The notes below the pieces were generated by a model. It was not told where the DNA came from, did not search any database, and was given only the letters and a program-made list of their open reading frames with translations. Source: Hydnum rufescens UP504 (taxonomy: Eukaryota > Basidiomycota > Agaricomycetes > Cantharellales > Hydnaceae). Taken from it: a DNA stretch of 64,000 nucleotides. How positions within the stretch are numbered: the stretch's first letter is position 1; every line of letters begins with the position of its first letter. Both the position numbers and the translations under genes were made by a program. This document shows, in pieces, positions 32,635 to 42,829 of the stretch. Location of the stretch: assembly GCA_014904985.1 (NCBI GenBank), contig MU129164.1:1-64000 (forward strand). Direction: 5' to 3'.

Positions 32635-33143
32635 ATATTGGGGTGAATGGACTAGTCGGTCTGCTACTTTGAGAACTGATTTCTCTAAGTCCACCTGTAC
32701 CTAACTGAAACTACTAGACGGGAGCCCGGTGTTGGCCCCAGATCTTTTAATCCCACAACCTGTCAACCACCCATGGGTGTTACAAATCGATTCAAATTGA
32801 CTAATATAAAGACGTGCGAGCAGGGAACAGAAAAATAGCCCTCAAGGCCACCCATTAATTTCCTTATATAGTGGGCACACGGACTTAGGCTTGTGCCCAC
32901 TATATAAGGAAATTAATGGGTGGCCTTGAGGGCTATTTTTCTGTTCCCTGCTCGCACGTCTTTATATTAGTCAATTTGAATCGATTTGTAACACCCATGG
33001 GTGGTTGACAGGTTGTGGGATTAAAAGATCTGGGGCCAACACCGGGCTCCCGTCTAGTTTCAGTTAGGTACAGGTGGACTTAGAGAAATCAGTTCTCAAA
33101 GTAGCAGACCGACTAGTCCATTCACCCCAATATGTGTTCATTT

Positions 33144-33289
33144 GTTCAAAAGTTCATTCGTTCAAAAATTTGTTCGTTCAAAAGTCCATTCGTTCAAAAG
33201 TCCGTTCGTTCAAATATTCACTCGTTCAAATGTTCGTTTGTTCAAATGTTTGTTTGTTCAAATTGTTCGTTCAAGTGTTCATTTGTTCA
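33144..33289. repeat. 16-bp minisatellite in the right foldback arm
   Basis: The complement of the left array, with nine GTTCAA units instead of 16. The missing seven units account for the 114-base difference in arm length. Confidence 0.85.
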
Positions 33290-33364
33290 GACATTTCTTT
33301 TTTTTTACAGTATAATGCCCATATTATGGATCTATTGGATCTAGTGCCCCCTAAGAAGCAATGA

Positions 33365-34160
33365 ACTGTTTGTCGGGGTAGTTCTTTCTTTTCTATTGAA
33401 AACTTGCATTTTAATCCCCCCACTGACACTTCTGAATGTTTCTTTGGCACCTTAGTATCGTGGAACCTCCTAAAACGATCGCCGTGGAGTGTGGTGAACA
33501 TATTTTGCTTCTGTTACCCGTGGCGCTCATGGCACGCCACGTTTTGGGCTCATCGTCAGTACTGATTCCTGTCCACACTTTCTGAGTCGGTACTATGGAG
33601 CACTCGTTGAGATCATTTTGTCGATAGCGTTTGCGGGTTATAAAGGAGGCACTACCTCCAGTACTCTATGATCTGCCTATAGAGTACTCAGGAAAAATAT
33701 AGCAGGAGGTGCGATGTCCGCAGGTTGATTCCACATAGTTCCGGGAATCCATGGATAATATTGATCCTATCAATTTCTGGTGCCTGGACAGCAATTGCGG
33801 CTTTTATGCCTCGCGCGGAATGTCGTGAACCAATGCCTCTATTGCTTCTTCGATCGTAGTGTCCATTATATATCCAATCGCACCATTTTTTGGCGAGTGT
33901 AATTCAATGCGAGGGAATTCTACAGGCGTAGACTGCTTCATTGGCACGTACAACAGGGCGGCTCGTCCCAAAGTCCAAACACACTAAATTCAAAGTCCCT
34001 CACACATGGTGAGGGGAAGAGATCTAAGCAGAAATGAAGAACCAAGTCCCGACTCACCTCGGATATCTAGATCCAGGTGCCTCCCTTGGATTCTCCCGAG
34101 CTTTGGCAGCCTGGGGATGTATGTGCATTAGATGGATACAGACAGTGCATACTTGATGGT
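33365..34160 (+). repeat. Modules E and F, block 9
   Basis: E: 33400-33690 (FGTLVSWNLLKRS-type reading; TTATAAAGGAGGCACTACC at 33638). F: 33695-34150, up to the GGATGTATGTGCATTAGATGG stretch, then cut. The reading around 33650 (EALPPVLYDLPIEYSGKI) matches IKDALLAVLYGLPEYSRK of block 5. No intact gene. Confidence 0.4.
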
Positions 34161-34545
34161 TGTGTGAGGCTATGGATGAGAATGGTATTTCCCCTGGATG
34201 ACTAAGCGGACGTGAGCGAATTCGATAGACCGGAGAGCCCTAGTTGCTCAGGTGAATTAGCAGGAAGGATATTATTAGAGTCCTTAAATCTGTAGGCGAG
34301 CTCAAGCTCGCCCTTTTATACTGTGTACAGGATATTAAAGAAACTACATGAGAATAGTAGAATGTTCGGGTACTATACTACTGGCATCAACAAGAAGGAT
34401 ACAGAATGTTCTCTTAGGTATATATTACCATAAGAGGGTGGTAGAGGAGTCATGCTTGATACAGCGTAGTCATATGGGTATGCACTGGCGATACATAAAC
34501 TCACATGGACCACTCAGGAATGCTTTCTCTCATTTTTTCTTTCGC
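34160..34545. mobile_element. LTR-like insertion in module F, block 9
   Basis: The stretch has no match in the other F modules and replaces about 80 bases of F. TGTGTGAGGC at its start, a box CTTTTATACTG (34312-34322) and a downstream pyrimidine-rich end (34528-34547) suggest a solo LTR. No target duplication is readable, so this is tentative. Confidence 0.35.
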
Positions 34546-35690
34546 CTTGAATAACATATACAGCACGGTGGGACGGTTTGGGCTCCCCAAGGCATTGCCG
34601 TCAGTCGCTTAGGCGGTACTCCGTTACTGAGTGGATTTCGAGATGCATAATTAATACGGTGGCGGAAATAATTGAAAAGGAAGGAATCGTAAATATTTGG
34701 CCGCGAAGGTTGGCTACTCAATGACATTGCCTTCGGTAGCTATGACTCCGGAAATGGTACCTGGAGCTTTGGATCTTATTTCCCCATAGCACGGGTCACG
34801 GCCCGGCTTGGGGATAATCTCGCTCTCGAAAAGGGATGCAGTCGATTTTGGGCCCGAAAAGGAACAGATCTGCGCTTGAAATAGGCCTAGGACATGGCTG
34901 CAAGTCTATTTCTTCGCATTCAAATGGGGTACTCACATGTGACATTCTCGCTCATCATCTGTTACTGGAGATCCACCACATGGCGAGAAATCGATTTATG
35001 GTTGCAGAATTGCTTTTCGTTTCACTGCCCATGATTGTTTCATCCACCCCTCTGGCCTGGCACCTCTTTATCCGTTCCATGAAGTCGTCTTTAAACGCTC
35101 CTGGGTGCTGAAAGTCAAAGGAAAAATCCACGAAGCCGACGCATTCTCGGACCTGATTACAAGAACAACGCTGGTCTGCCGGATGTGGATTCGGCTTGCG
35201 ATGATACTGAGGGTCTTGAATCCATTTGAGCAGAATGGGTTAAAGATCTCAGCAGACGCGGTCTCTGGCATTCCCAATGCGGCTGCCTGGGAGCGTTTCC
35301 CGCCGCGATATCTCCTGACGAGAGCCGGGTCAATGCATGGAAGCTTTGTCAGATTGCTTCTACCAATGAGGAAATAGCAACATCAGTTAGATATCGGGAC
35401 CAAATACCAGCATAAGTAGTATGAAGGAGTTTAAGAGCGAGTCAAATTCAAGGTGCTGGACCGTCTATACAAGGCGAAAATATTGATCCACATAAGTACT
35501 CGAGTTCAATTCATAGACGAATGGAACTCTGCCGAGCTTGGTTGTCAAGGGCAAGTATAGCATGGCGACCAAGTACAGTACCAGCGTGCCCTTGGATGAC
35601 ATAATCAGGCATAACTCCTGCGGCAGATTCCGTGGCATTGGTGTATCTCCCATAACTCTAATATATGCCCCATGCGCATAGTCCCACCTC
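34546..35690 (+). repeat. Modules F (end), G and G2, block 9
   Basis: G: 34880-35377, with LLLEIHHMARNRFMVAEL, a hydrophobic run and KGKIHEADAFSDL. 35230-35380 continues as SGIPNAAAWERFPPRY. G2: 35400-35690 with KEFKSES.SR and FIDEWN readings. The frames are broken in several places. This is the same order as in block 5, and it ends the same way against a reverse-strand A-II segment. Confidence 0.4.
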
Positions 35691-35699
35691 ATTTGCCGA

Positions 35700-36112
35700 C
35701 TTGACTGTCTAGAGATGTCCGTCTGTCATACTTCTAACCCAGGAACCTGTGCCATTCGACTCTATTTATGACCTAGCTACTTGTTGCATGTTTTCTGACT
35801 CAATCACACCAGGACCACGCATGATTTGTTCCAGACGTACCAGTCCCCAAAGGAGAACCCGCCTCATTTTGTGATGACACACTTATCCTCTTCGGCCCTT
35901 GGACCAATCGTGCAGGACACAATCGACGCGGTAGTGGATCCTAATGACTAACGGAAATAGACGTACCTCAACCGGGGAATTAATAGATCGACCTCAGTCA
36001 AAGAGGGGCAAGCTCCGCCTCCCCCGCAATTCAAGTGGCCCATATCGACAGAAAATAGATCCCCGAGCTCGGCTGTGTCAGTTATTGGTATGGTCGAGTT
36101 ATGACCCTAGTA
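35700..36112 (-). pseudogene. A-II segment on the reverse strand, block 9
   Basis: The reverse complement reads from about 36085 leftwards: exon 3 end with GIYFLSIWATxI/IYFLSRYGPLELR-type sequence, exon 4 (VRLFPLVIRIHY, near 35950) and exons 5-6 to about 35750. It matches A-II at 38.76-39.2 and 60.0-60.5 kb. Its orientation is opposite to module G next to it. Confidence 0.5.
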
Positions 36113-36724
36113 ACAATCATAAACATAACCCCAACAGGGTCACTGTGGCTTTAATCATAAATCTGCAGCCGAACTCTGGACTGACCGTACTGTACATAAC
36201 GTAACCCATACCCTGTGGCTGGACCCGTGGAATCCATTATCTGTGTTATACCTCATTGTCGTCATGGTCCGGGCGGGTATTCCTTTGCGGAGCATAGCCC
36301 CACCACCGCTGCTTTTCGTTTTCATTTGTTTGCGGAAATTCCAGTCGACCTGTGAATCCCCTTCGCCGTCACATCCAATGGATTGGGTCTCCTCTATGCA
36401 TAATCTAGCCTTTGAAGGGGACTGTCCAACCTCAGGCTGGCTCATTTTTTCGCCACAAATTTTCAAGCCTACCGCGGCACGTCATCTTTAGCAACTTCTT
36501 TGTTTTCATGCACATTCTGATTAGCATTTCATCGCATCTGCCTGCACACTCCAGCCAGCGGGAACTATCGCACTTCTCACATACTGCAGCTCAAACAGGA
36601 AAGTGGCGGACAGATCATTAGAACTTGGCAAATTAAAACTTGAGGCTCATCCTGTGCCCAACCATATGTAGAAAAGGAGCCGTGTCGCTACATTAGAACC
36701 AAGGAAACCAGGCTTAATTATGAG
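36113..36724. other. Private sequence and one promoter-array unit
   Basis: 36113-36630 is not shared in the window; short frames of mixed composition exist on both strands, none convincing. 36630-36690 holds AAATTAAAACTTGAGGCTCA and GTAGAAAAGGAGCCG (36668), a unit of the array at 38.1-38.46 kb. Confidence 0.4.
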
Positions 36725-38095
36725 GTACCCCTCACAATTTGGGACCGAGCTTCACATATCTCTTGCATCAACATATCTCTTGTAGTAGCATATCTCTTAT
36801 AGTTGTCAAAAGAAAAAAAGAGGGGAATTATGTACAAAAATTAATCCAAAAATGCATACATACTCAAGTCTTGTCCAAAAGTCTCCTGTATGTACAGAAG
36901 ATTAGCACAATGTTCTTTATCAACCTGCATGTGCTCCCTCATGGATGAGTAAAGGCTGTCACCCATGCATGCCAGCTTGTACTCTTGCCTTAGGTGGCTG
37001 CTTTGTCCATACACAGCTGGTACTCTTGCCTTAGCTGGCTGCTTTGTCCATACACAGCTGGTACTCTTGCCTTAGCTGGCTGCTTTGTCCATACACAGCT
37101 GGTACTCTTGCCTTAACTGGCTGCTTTGTCCATACATGGCTGGTACTCTTGCCTTAGGTGGCTGTTGTGAGCCTATGGTGCTGGCTTTGAGCCTGCCATT
37201 GTTAGTATGAGAGGATTGGATCAATCTTGTTTTTATTACATAATCCACATGATGTATATAGCTTGGGAATTCCTGATCTCCTATCAAGTTTTTCTTTTGC
37301 CAACAGGCTATGGGCCCCAATTAAGCTCTGTGATACCTGGAGATTAACCCACAGTGAAGTGGTGTTTCTGTCTCCCTGGCTCTAATGTCCCCATGCTGCA
37401 TGCACCACCCTCCTTGTGTCCATGAATCCCACCATGTGTGTGGATTCATCACATGACCAAACCCAAACTCATATTCAACTCTATGACACTGTATCTGAAA
37501 GTATAGCTGTATTGACTTGAAGCTGTAACCTGCAACCATGGCCCCTGTGACTAACCTGCAACTGAAACTGAAACCATACCTGTGCCCTGAAAAAGTTACC
37601 TGACTGTACACTTAGTTCACTGCCAGGAATGCAAGGGTGGGCACCACTCAGAAGAAGGCACTGCCAGAGAGTCAGAAAGACTTAACCTCATGTCAGCCTC
37701 ATGTTTTCCAGCATTTTCCAGCTTTGATTCAAGTTCACACCAAGAACCCTCCAGATCCTATTTATTGTGGGGCCAGAGGCTCCAAGGACAGATTAGATGT
37801 ATATATATATTGGACTGACACAGTTTACATCAGTTTACATGGCTACTTCTATCAATATTGAGTCTTCCGAGCCAATTTGGCTCTGAAGAAGCCAGTTTGG
37901 TTCCGAGGAAGCAAATATGCCAGGGTGGCCATTTTTCTCACGGGGGCCTATGGAAGCAAATTGCTCGAAAGCACTGTTACAAATAAGTTCCCACGGGGTG
38001 ACCATGTTTGGTCCGAGGGACTTTGCGCTATAAACAAAAAGCGGAAGTGTAAATAAGACCTCGCAAGCTCGGTCAATTAAATTTTGATGGTTATC
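36725..38095. other. Insertion-like segment between promoter-array units
   Basis: It separates one unit of a promoter array (36668) from the rest (38107 on), so it was probably inserted. It carries a 41-bp tandem repeat, no long ORF and no recognised terminal repeats; GAGCCAATTTGGCTC (37870-37884) is a small palindrome. The coding potential of the frames at 37321-37611 (-) and 37835-38101 (-) is unconvincing. Confidence 0.35.
36980..37165. repeat. 41-bp tandem repeat, about 4.5 copies
   Basis: TACTCTTGCCTTA starts at 36980, 37021, 37062, 37103 and 37144, an exact 41-base period. Units contain GCTGGCTGCTTTGTCCATAC. The period is not a multiple of three. Confidence 0.9.
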
Positions 38096-38104
38096 CTCCA
38101 CCCA

Positions 38105-38456
38105 ATGTGGAAAAAGAACCGTGTCACTCCCAGTAAATTAAAACTGCAGGCTCGTCTTACCGAATGTAGAAAAAGAACCGTCCCAGTAAATTATTAATAA
38201 AACTACAAGCTCGTCTTACCACAAACCAAATGTAGAAAAAGAACCGAGTCACTCCTAGTAAATTAAAACTACGGGCTCGTCTTACCAAACCGAATGTGGA
38301 AAAAGAACCGCCTCAGCACATTTAAACACAGGAAATTAATATAAAATTTGACGTCTCTCTACCCAACCCAATGTAGAAAAGGAACCGTCACTCTGGCCCA
38401 TTAAAACTTGGTGAATTCTCATCCTGTGCCCAATCCAACGTAGAAAAAGAATCGGT
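38105..38456. repeat. 59-77-bp tandem array of core-promoter-like units upstream of gene A copy 10
   Basis: GTAGAAAAAGAACCG (or a close variant) at 38107, 38166, 38232, 38296, 38373 and 38440, each preceded by AAATTAAAACT...CTCGTCTTACC. The last unit runs into the CCATTTTCTTCCCC leader at the place where other copies have TATAAAT. The array is therefore an amplified core promoter in which TATAAA is replaced by TAGAAA. Confidence 0.7.
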
Positions 38457-38492
38457 CCATTTTCTTCCCCAGTACCATCGTGCAGATACGCA

Positions 38493-39345
38493 ATGGAGAC
38501 TTCACACCATGGCTTGTACATCCGTGAGCCCTATCCCACTTCCAATTCTCATGCCCATTTAATCGTTCCTTGCATAGATACTGGAAATGGCGGAAACACT
38601 GGGGGGAATGCCACAGAGGTGACTAGTGGTGGACGAGGAGGGGATGTCCATCTCGTGCATTCCCATTCCACCACAAATTATGTCTGTCAGTCGGGGTTAT
38701 CCACATTATTGGCCTGATCATTTTAAAACCCCAAATCCCACGCAGCAAACATTTACTATATCTCTCCTCATAACTCGACCACACTAATCACGGACACACA
38801 ACCAAGATCGGGGATCTACATTTTCTGTCGATATGGACCATTCGAATTGCGGGTAAGACCAAGCTCTCGTTTGGACCGCCCCCGATCTACTAATTCCCAG
38901 TTGTTCTCAAAGATTGAGCTCGTGGCGCGTGTATTTCCGTTAGTCATTAGGATCAACTACGACTTCTAGGATCATTTCCTACAATTCGTCCAAGGCCCAT
39001 AGGAAATAAATGTGCTACCGCAAGACGTGGCGGCTTCTCTTTTGGAGGTTCGTGCGTTTGGAGAAATGTCGTGGTCGTGGTGTGACTGGCCTAGAAAAAG
39101 TACGACCGTTGCAAGATTAGAATTGGGCGATCAATTGCAGAAGTTCCCGAGGAAGGCGGGTGCATATAGTACAGCACTGGAGGATGATGGTTCCCAAGGA
39201 AAGATATCTCCCCAAGCGGCGCAGTGGAATCGCAACCATGCCCCTGGCTCTGAGTCTACGACCTCTCGGGCATGAGGTGTGAATGTTCAGGAAAGTCGTC
39301 GCGTGACTCGCCGGAGACGGCCGGCCAATCCCAGACGTTGTGTGC
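38493..39345 (+). pseudogene. Gene A copy 10: full-length A-II subtype
   Basis: Exon 1 38493-38523 (METSHHGLYI), GTGAGC donor; exon 2 38578-38685 (GNGGNTGGNATEVTSGGRGG); donor GTCAGT; exon 3 38746-38852, open and divergent (SNIYYISPHNSTTLI, then PRSGIYIFCRYGPFELR); GTAAGA donor; exon 4 from 38913 (IELVARVFPLVIRI). Exon 5 is inside an open frame from 39012 (MLPQDVAASLLEVRAF...). It explains the A-II pieces in blocks 5, 7, 9 and 14, which lack exons 1-2. HIBCH copy 3 follows directly, without modules D-G. Confidence 0.6.
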
Positions 39346-39539
39346 TGTTATTAGTCTCGAGACTACGCTGTTATCACTCAAGGAGTTTCTCATTGTGGTG
39401 TAGTGCGTGTCGCACCTTTGGACTATCATCAAGGGCGACAGAGAAACGCATACATCCGCTCCATGAAGTACCTCAGATCTGCAAATGGACGGCCCTACAA
39501 CTTCACGCAGAAAAGATACCCTTTTCTGATGAATGCTGA

Positions 39540-41348
39540 CGTACAAACACTCCGAAAAAGGCGCTAATTTTGATCACTCCTGGCGAGAAAATCTTGGTAC
39601 TTTGGTGGATCAGACCTCCCTGAGCTTGCCGGCTTCCTCCTCCACCTTGATCCATGATAAACCGCTGGACCATGAGAAACTCGTTTATGGCTTCATCCCG
39701 TCTTTGTCCCCCTTTGTCCAGAATCAACCCCCAGATGCAGTCAGTTCGTTGATTACAAATATGCGGATCCCCTTGGTATTTTCGTCGATTGATGTAGTCC
39801 CCCGTTCTAGTCGGATCAGCCTACTCTACGCGTATCTTCGTGCCTAACCATGAGATTCCCGACCTCCCCATCCGAAACTCATGGCGGCCCCACATTCCCC
39901 ATATCATTGACTTGATTGTGAGCACTGTTCCAAGGGATGAGACCAATCCGAATTGTGTAAGATAGTTATTGGCGCCGGAAATGGATCGGGATTTTGTGCT
40001 GCTAGGGACGTGAAAAGTACGTGATACGACATGATTGTGTGCCCTCGTAATAATAATCAATAAATCCAGGTGTAATGAAATTCGCGGCCGAGCCCCTAAC
40101 ACTAAGTAGAGCCTGGCTATCTTGCAAAACTAGTCCGTCCATCTACCCTGTCAATTCCTCGCCTGCAGTGCTCATGATTGGACTAGATTATAATCTTGCG
40201 ACGCTTCAAGGCCGTTATGGAAGGCATTACTTGTACATCTCGTGGCTCCCTGGACTGCGCAGTCCTCTCCTGATGAAACTCAGCGCCTAATTGTCCCAGT
40301 GGAGGCGGCGTCGGTCTCCCGGCATACGCACCCCATCGCATAGCAACCGAAAACATGGTCTTGGCAATATCAGAAGCAAAAATTGTATGCTTCCCAGACG
40401 TCGGGTCCACATAGGTCCTCGCACGGCTAGACGGCGAGACAGGGACCTGTCTTACACTCACAGGAAATTCAATAGCAGGCTACAAACTCCATTACCTTGC
40501 CGTGGCAATCTGTTACATCCGATCTCGTCGCATTCCCCCGGTTCTGGAAAGACTTGGCACTTGGAGGTCCTAGGCTCCTATACCAGTAATGCGACTTTGA
40601 ACTGGTTCAATAGAGCCAGCTCGACGCTAGAAATGGAATCCCAGTTATCGATCAGCGAAGGCCAGGTCTGCTTCACCCTCGATCGTGCTTTCCCCGGCCG
40701 TGACGACACCACCATTGCCGGTCTCTGACGTTCGCTGTTCCCGGGTCTCCACAGGTGAAAGACCAACCTGCGGTACAAAAATGGGCAAGGAGGACACCGG
40801 ATGCGCTGGCGCCGAGAAGTCTCACGAACCTCAAGGTGATGCTCGAAGCTGTGCGGATCATGGAGCGAGAGGACTACAGACTGAGTGGTGCGCACTTTCC
40901 CCTTTTGCGCTCTTGATTACTCGAGTATTTTTCTCTGATTTTCAAAGTCAGGCGCCACTCCAGATTTCAATACTGGAGTGGCAAAGAATGTTTCTGAACA
41001 AAAACCCAGCTGATAAACAACCTAATGAGGGCCCTTCCGGGCTATGTTTGGGACACGATCTTCCTCCCAACATTGCCGCATGTCATGGCTACCCCTCGCA
41101 TCCAGACCGAACAAACGTCGGCCGAGGTCAACTTGGGCTATTATGTGCTCCCCGGTGAGAACGATATCGGTGCGCTCGTGCTTCGGAATACGACCGATAA
41201 CAGAGCGTCCGGTGGTTGTGCCGATGAGGTCATGGCGCGTTTTGAAGCAAAGATGAGACGGAAGAGTGGGGTGGAACTCAAGGTGAAAGAGGCGCTTGGG
41301 CGCCCCTGCAAGACGATGAAGGAAGGGTGGTTTAAGTGGAGTCATTAA
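39540..41348 (+). pseudogene. HIBCH: HIBCH-like gene, copy 3
   Basis: The 5' region to 39840 is present, but the ALNALNHE part is deleted near 39842 (reading jumps to NHEIPDLPI). The next exon is decayed: GNGSGFCAARD instead of GNGPAFCAGGD. The core keeps VGLPAYAPHRIATENMVLAI and CFPDVGST, then TAG for Tyr (40410-40412). The shared stop site is GAA here. The C-terminal part 41025-41348 is open (PGYVWDTIF, EVNLGYYVLPGENDIG, ending MKEGWFKWSH with TAA). Confidence 0.85.
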
Positions 41349-42165
41349 CCTGCAGTGTCTTCACATTTCTTCCATTTCGAGAGGCCCTATTCGATTTTTT
41401 TCGGTAGTGCAACTAGTCTGGCTCGCATCGGTCCAAAATCAGGTCATGGATACAAGTTATACTAAACCCCAATTGATAGAAAGCGATAATGGGTTTAGGA
41501 AATAAAACGACCTCTAATCCACGCACCAGATGTAATCTGGCTGATCGACAGCAAACTAACGAAGTGCTTAGCCAATCAGGATGTGGTGGACAGGAGTGCG
41601 GCTGGTATATTTCCATTCTACGTCTCGGAGCCAGCCGCCTTCCTAGAGAGTCTAGTGTTCCCGCTCATGTGTCGAAAACAGACAATGCGTCGGAGGAGAG
41701 ATACTCGAGCTGAGGACCGGCAGTCATTCTGTTGTTGTGGACAGTGAATTCACAGAAAAAAAAGAAAAAAGAAAAAAGAAAAAAGAAAAAGCCTAAGTCC
41801 CCAGACGCAACTTGTCTGAATGGTGTTCGGGGAATGTGGATACTATAGCGGATTGGAGTGACTCATTTAGCCACATTCTCACTAACCGCGACGGCAGGAC
41901 ATCGAGAGGGAGGGATTTTGAGGTGTTTCAATTCTTTATTTAGAGGCGGCAGTGCTGAAGCCCACCGTACCGGTGCGTTCTGGAGTCCATGGTAGAGCCG
42001 ATACCTTGTTGGATAATTTGGGAATTTGAGAGTGGGCAGGGACTTCCGCTCAATCCTTCGGGAGGACAGTACTCCCAGGGATCTGCTTGCTCAAGGCGGT
42101 GATGTGGGGGAGAACGATAATGTTCGATCATCTACGACGTGAGTTGATAATAGGGGTTTACAATG
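41349..42165. repeat. HIBCH tail module, long form, with A/G microsatellite
   Basis: 41400-41990 matches 50660-51300, the tail of HIBCH copy 4: CCCCAATTGATAG, then TCACAGAAA/ACGGAGAAAAG, GACGCAACTTGTCTG and GTGTTCGGGGAATGTGGA. 41756-41790 is an AAAAAAG microsatellite of about five units. 42000-42165 is private. No gene. Confidence 0.5.
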
Positions 42166-42169
42166 GCGA

Positions 42170-42820
42170 CACTAGCCTGTGCTCACAGTAATAGCCAGGT
42201 CATTTCTTCATGTGGGAGGGCAGCAATCACATGCCACATTCTCGCTCACCCAGCGGATCACCTGCTAGTAGAGATCCACCAGATAGCGGGAAATTGACTC
42301 ACCCTCGCAGAATCGCCCGTTGCTCCACTGCCCATGATTGTTTTATCATTCTCTGGCGCCCTTCTATCTGGCCGATGAGATCGTCTTCGAATGCTCCCAG
42401 GTAGTGAAAGTCAAAGGGAAAATCCACGAAGCCGGCGCATTCTTGGACCCGAATGTGGGAGCAATACTGATCTCCCGGACATAGATTCGATTTGCAACGA
42501 TATTGAGGGTCGTAAATCCGCGCAGTAGAATCGGTCAAAGACCTGAGTGGGGGCGTTACCAATGCGGCGTCCGGGCGTATGGTGTTTCCTGCTACGATAT
42601 CTCCGAGGAAAGGCGGGTGCATTAGCCTTTGTGATCGTGGATAGAAGCCTAAGATTCGTTAGACATCGGGACCGAGTATACTTACCACGAGAACTAAATG
42701 AGGGTATTCAAGAGCTGGTCAGGTCCAAGGCGCCGGACGAGGCGAAAATATTGATACAGAGGGAATTCGGATGGAACTGATCGATTGGTTGTCACCGGCA
42801 TGGAAAATGAGTATCACGAG
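42170..42820 (+). repeat. Isolated modules G and G2
   Basis: CATGCCACATTCTCGCTCAC (42231) starts the G match; GKIHEAGAFLDPN and AIDLQRY-type remnants follow. 42547-42780 is open and ends RELNEGIQELVRSKAPDEAKILIQREFGWN, the best G2 reading in the window. No D, E or F module precedes it. Confidence 0.45.
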
Positions 42821-42829
42821 TGGCATCTC

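Larger units (their letters stand above)
32336..33321. mobile_element. 986-bp foldback element, TA target site, minisatellite arms
   Basis: A near-perfect inverted repeat. Left arm 32336-32879, loop 32880-32891 (12 bases), right arm 32892-33321. Ends are TGGGCATTATACTGTA and its complement, flanked by TA on both sides, as in Tc1/mariner derivatives. The arms differ mainly in the number of 16-bp repeats (16 against 9). No transposase is encoded. Both arms are open in one frame, reading outward: MDLEKSVLKVADRLVHSPQ followed by 16-residue repeats (VHSFKSPFVQKSIRSK). The arms are nearly identical, so insertion or gene conversion was recent. Confidence 0.85.
31700..33364 (+). pseudogene. Module D, block 9, split by the foldback element
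   Basis: 31700-32335 holds the lead, LLPGFDHYAHYIRQ-type remnants and KMSIQLVMGVEDSYMG..EVLVEAV up to 32325. The last codons lie beyond the insertion (33324-33364): MDLLDLVPPKKQ and a stop at 33362. Removing 32336-33321 joins the two parts in register. Confidence 0.5.

Noticed and set aside
32137..32694. 185-codon reverse ORF with repeated SFKxxFVQ peptides as a repeat-protein gene
   Set aside because: It is produced by the 16-bp minisatellite of the foldback arm (48 bases equal 16 codons) and runs into antisense of module D. It is better explained as element sequence.
36980..37165. 41-bp repeats as a CRISPR array
   Set aside because: The whole period is conserved, so there are no unique spacers.
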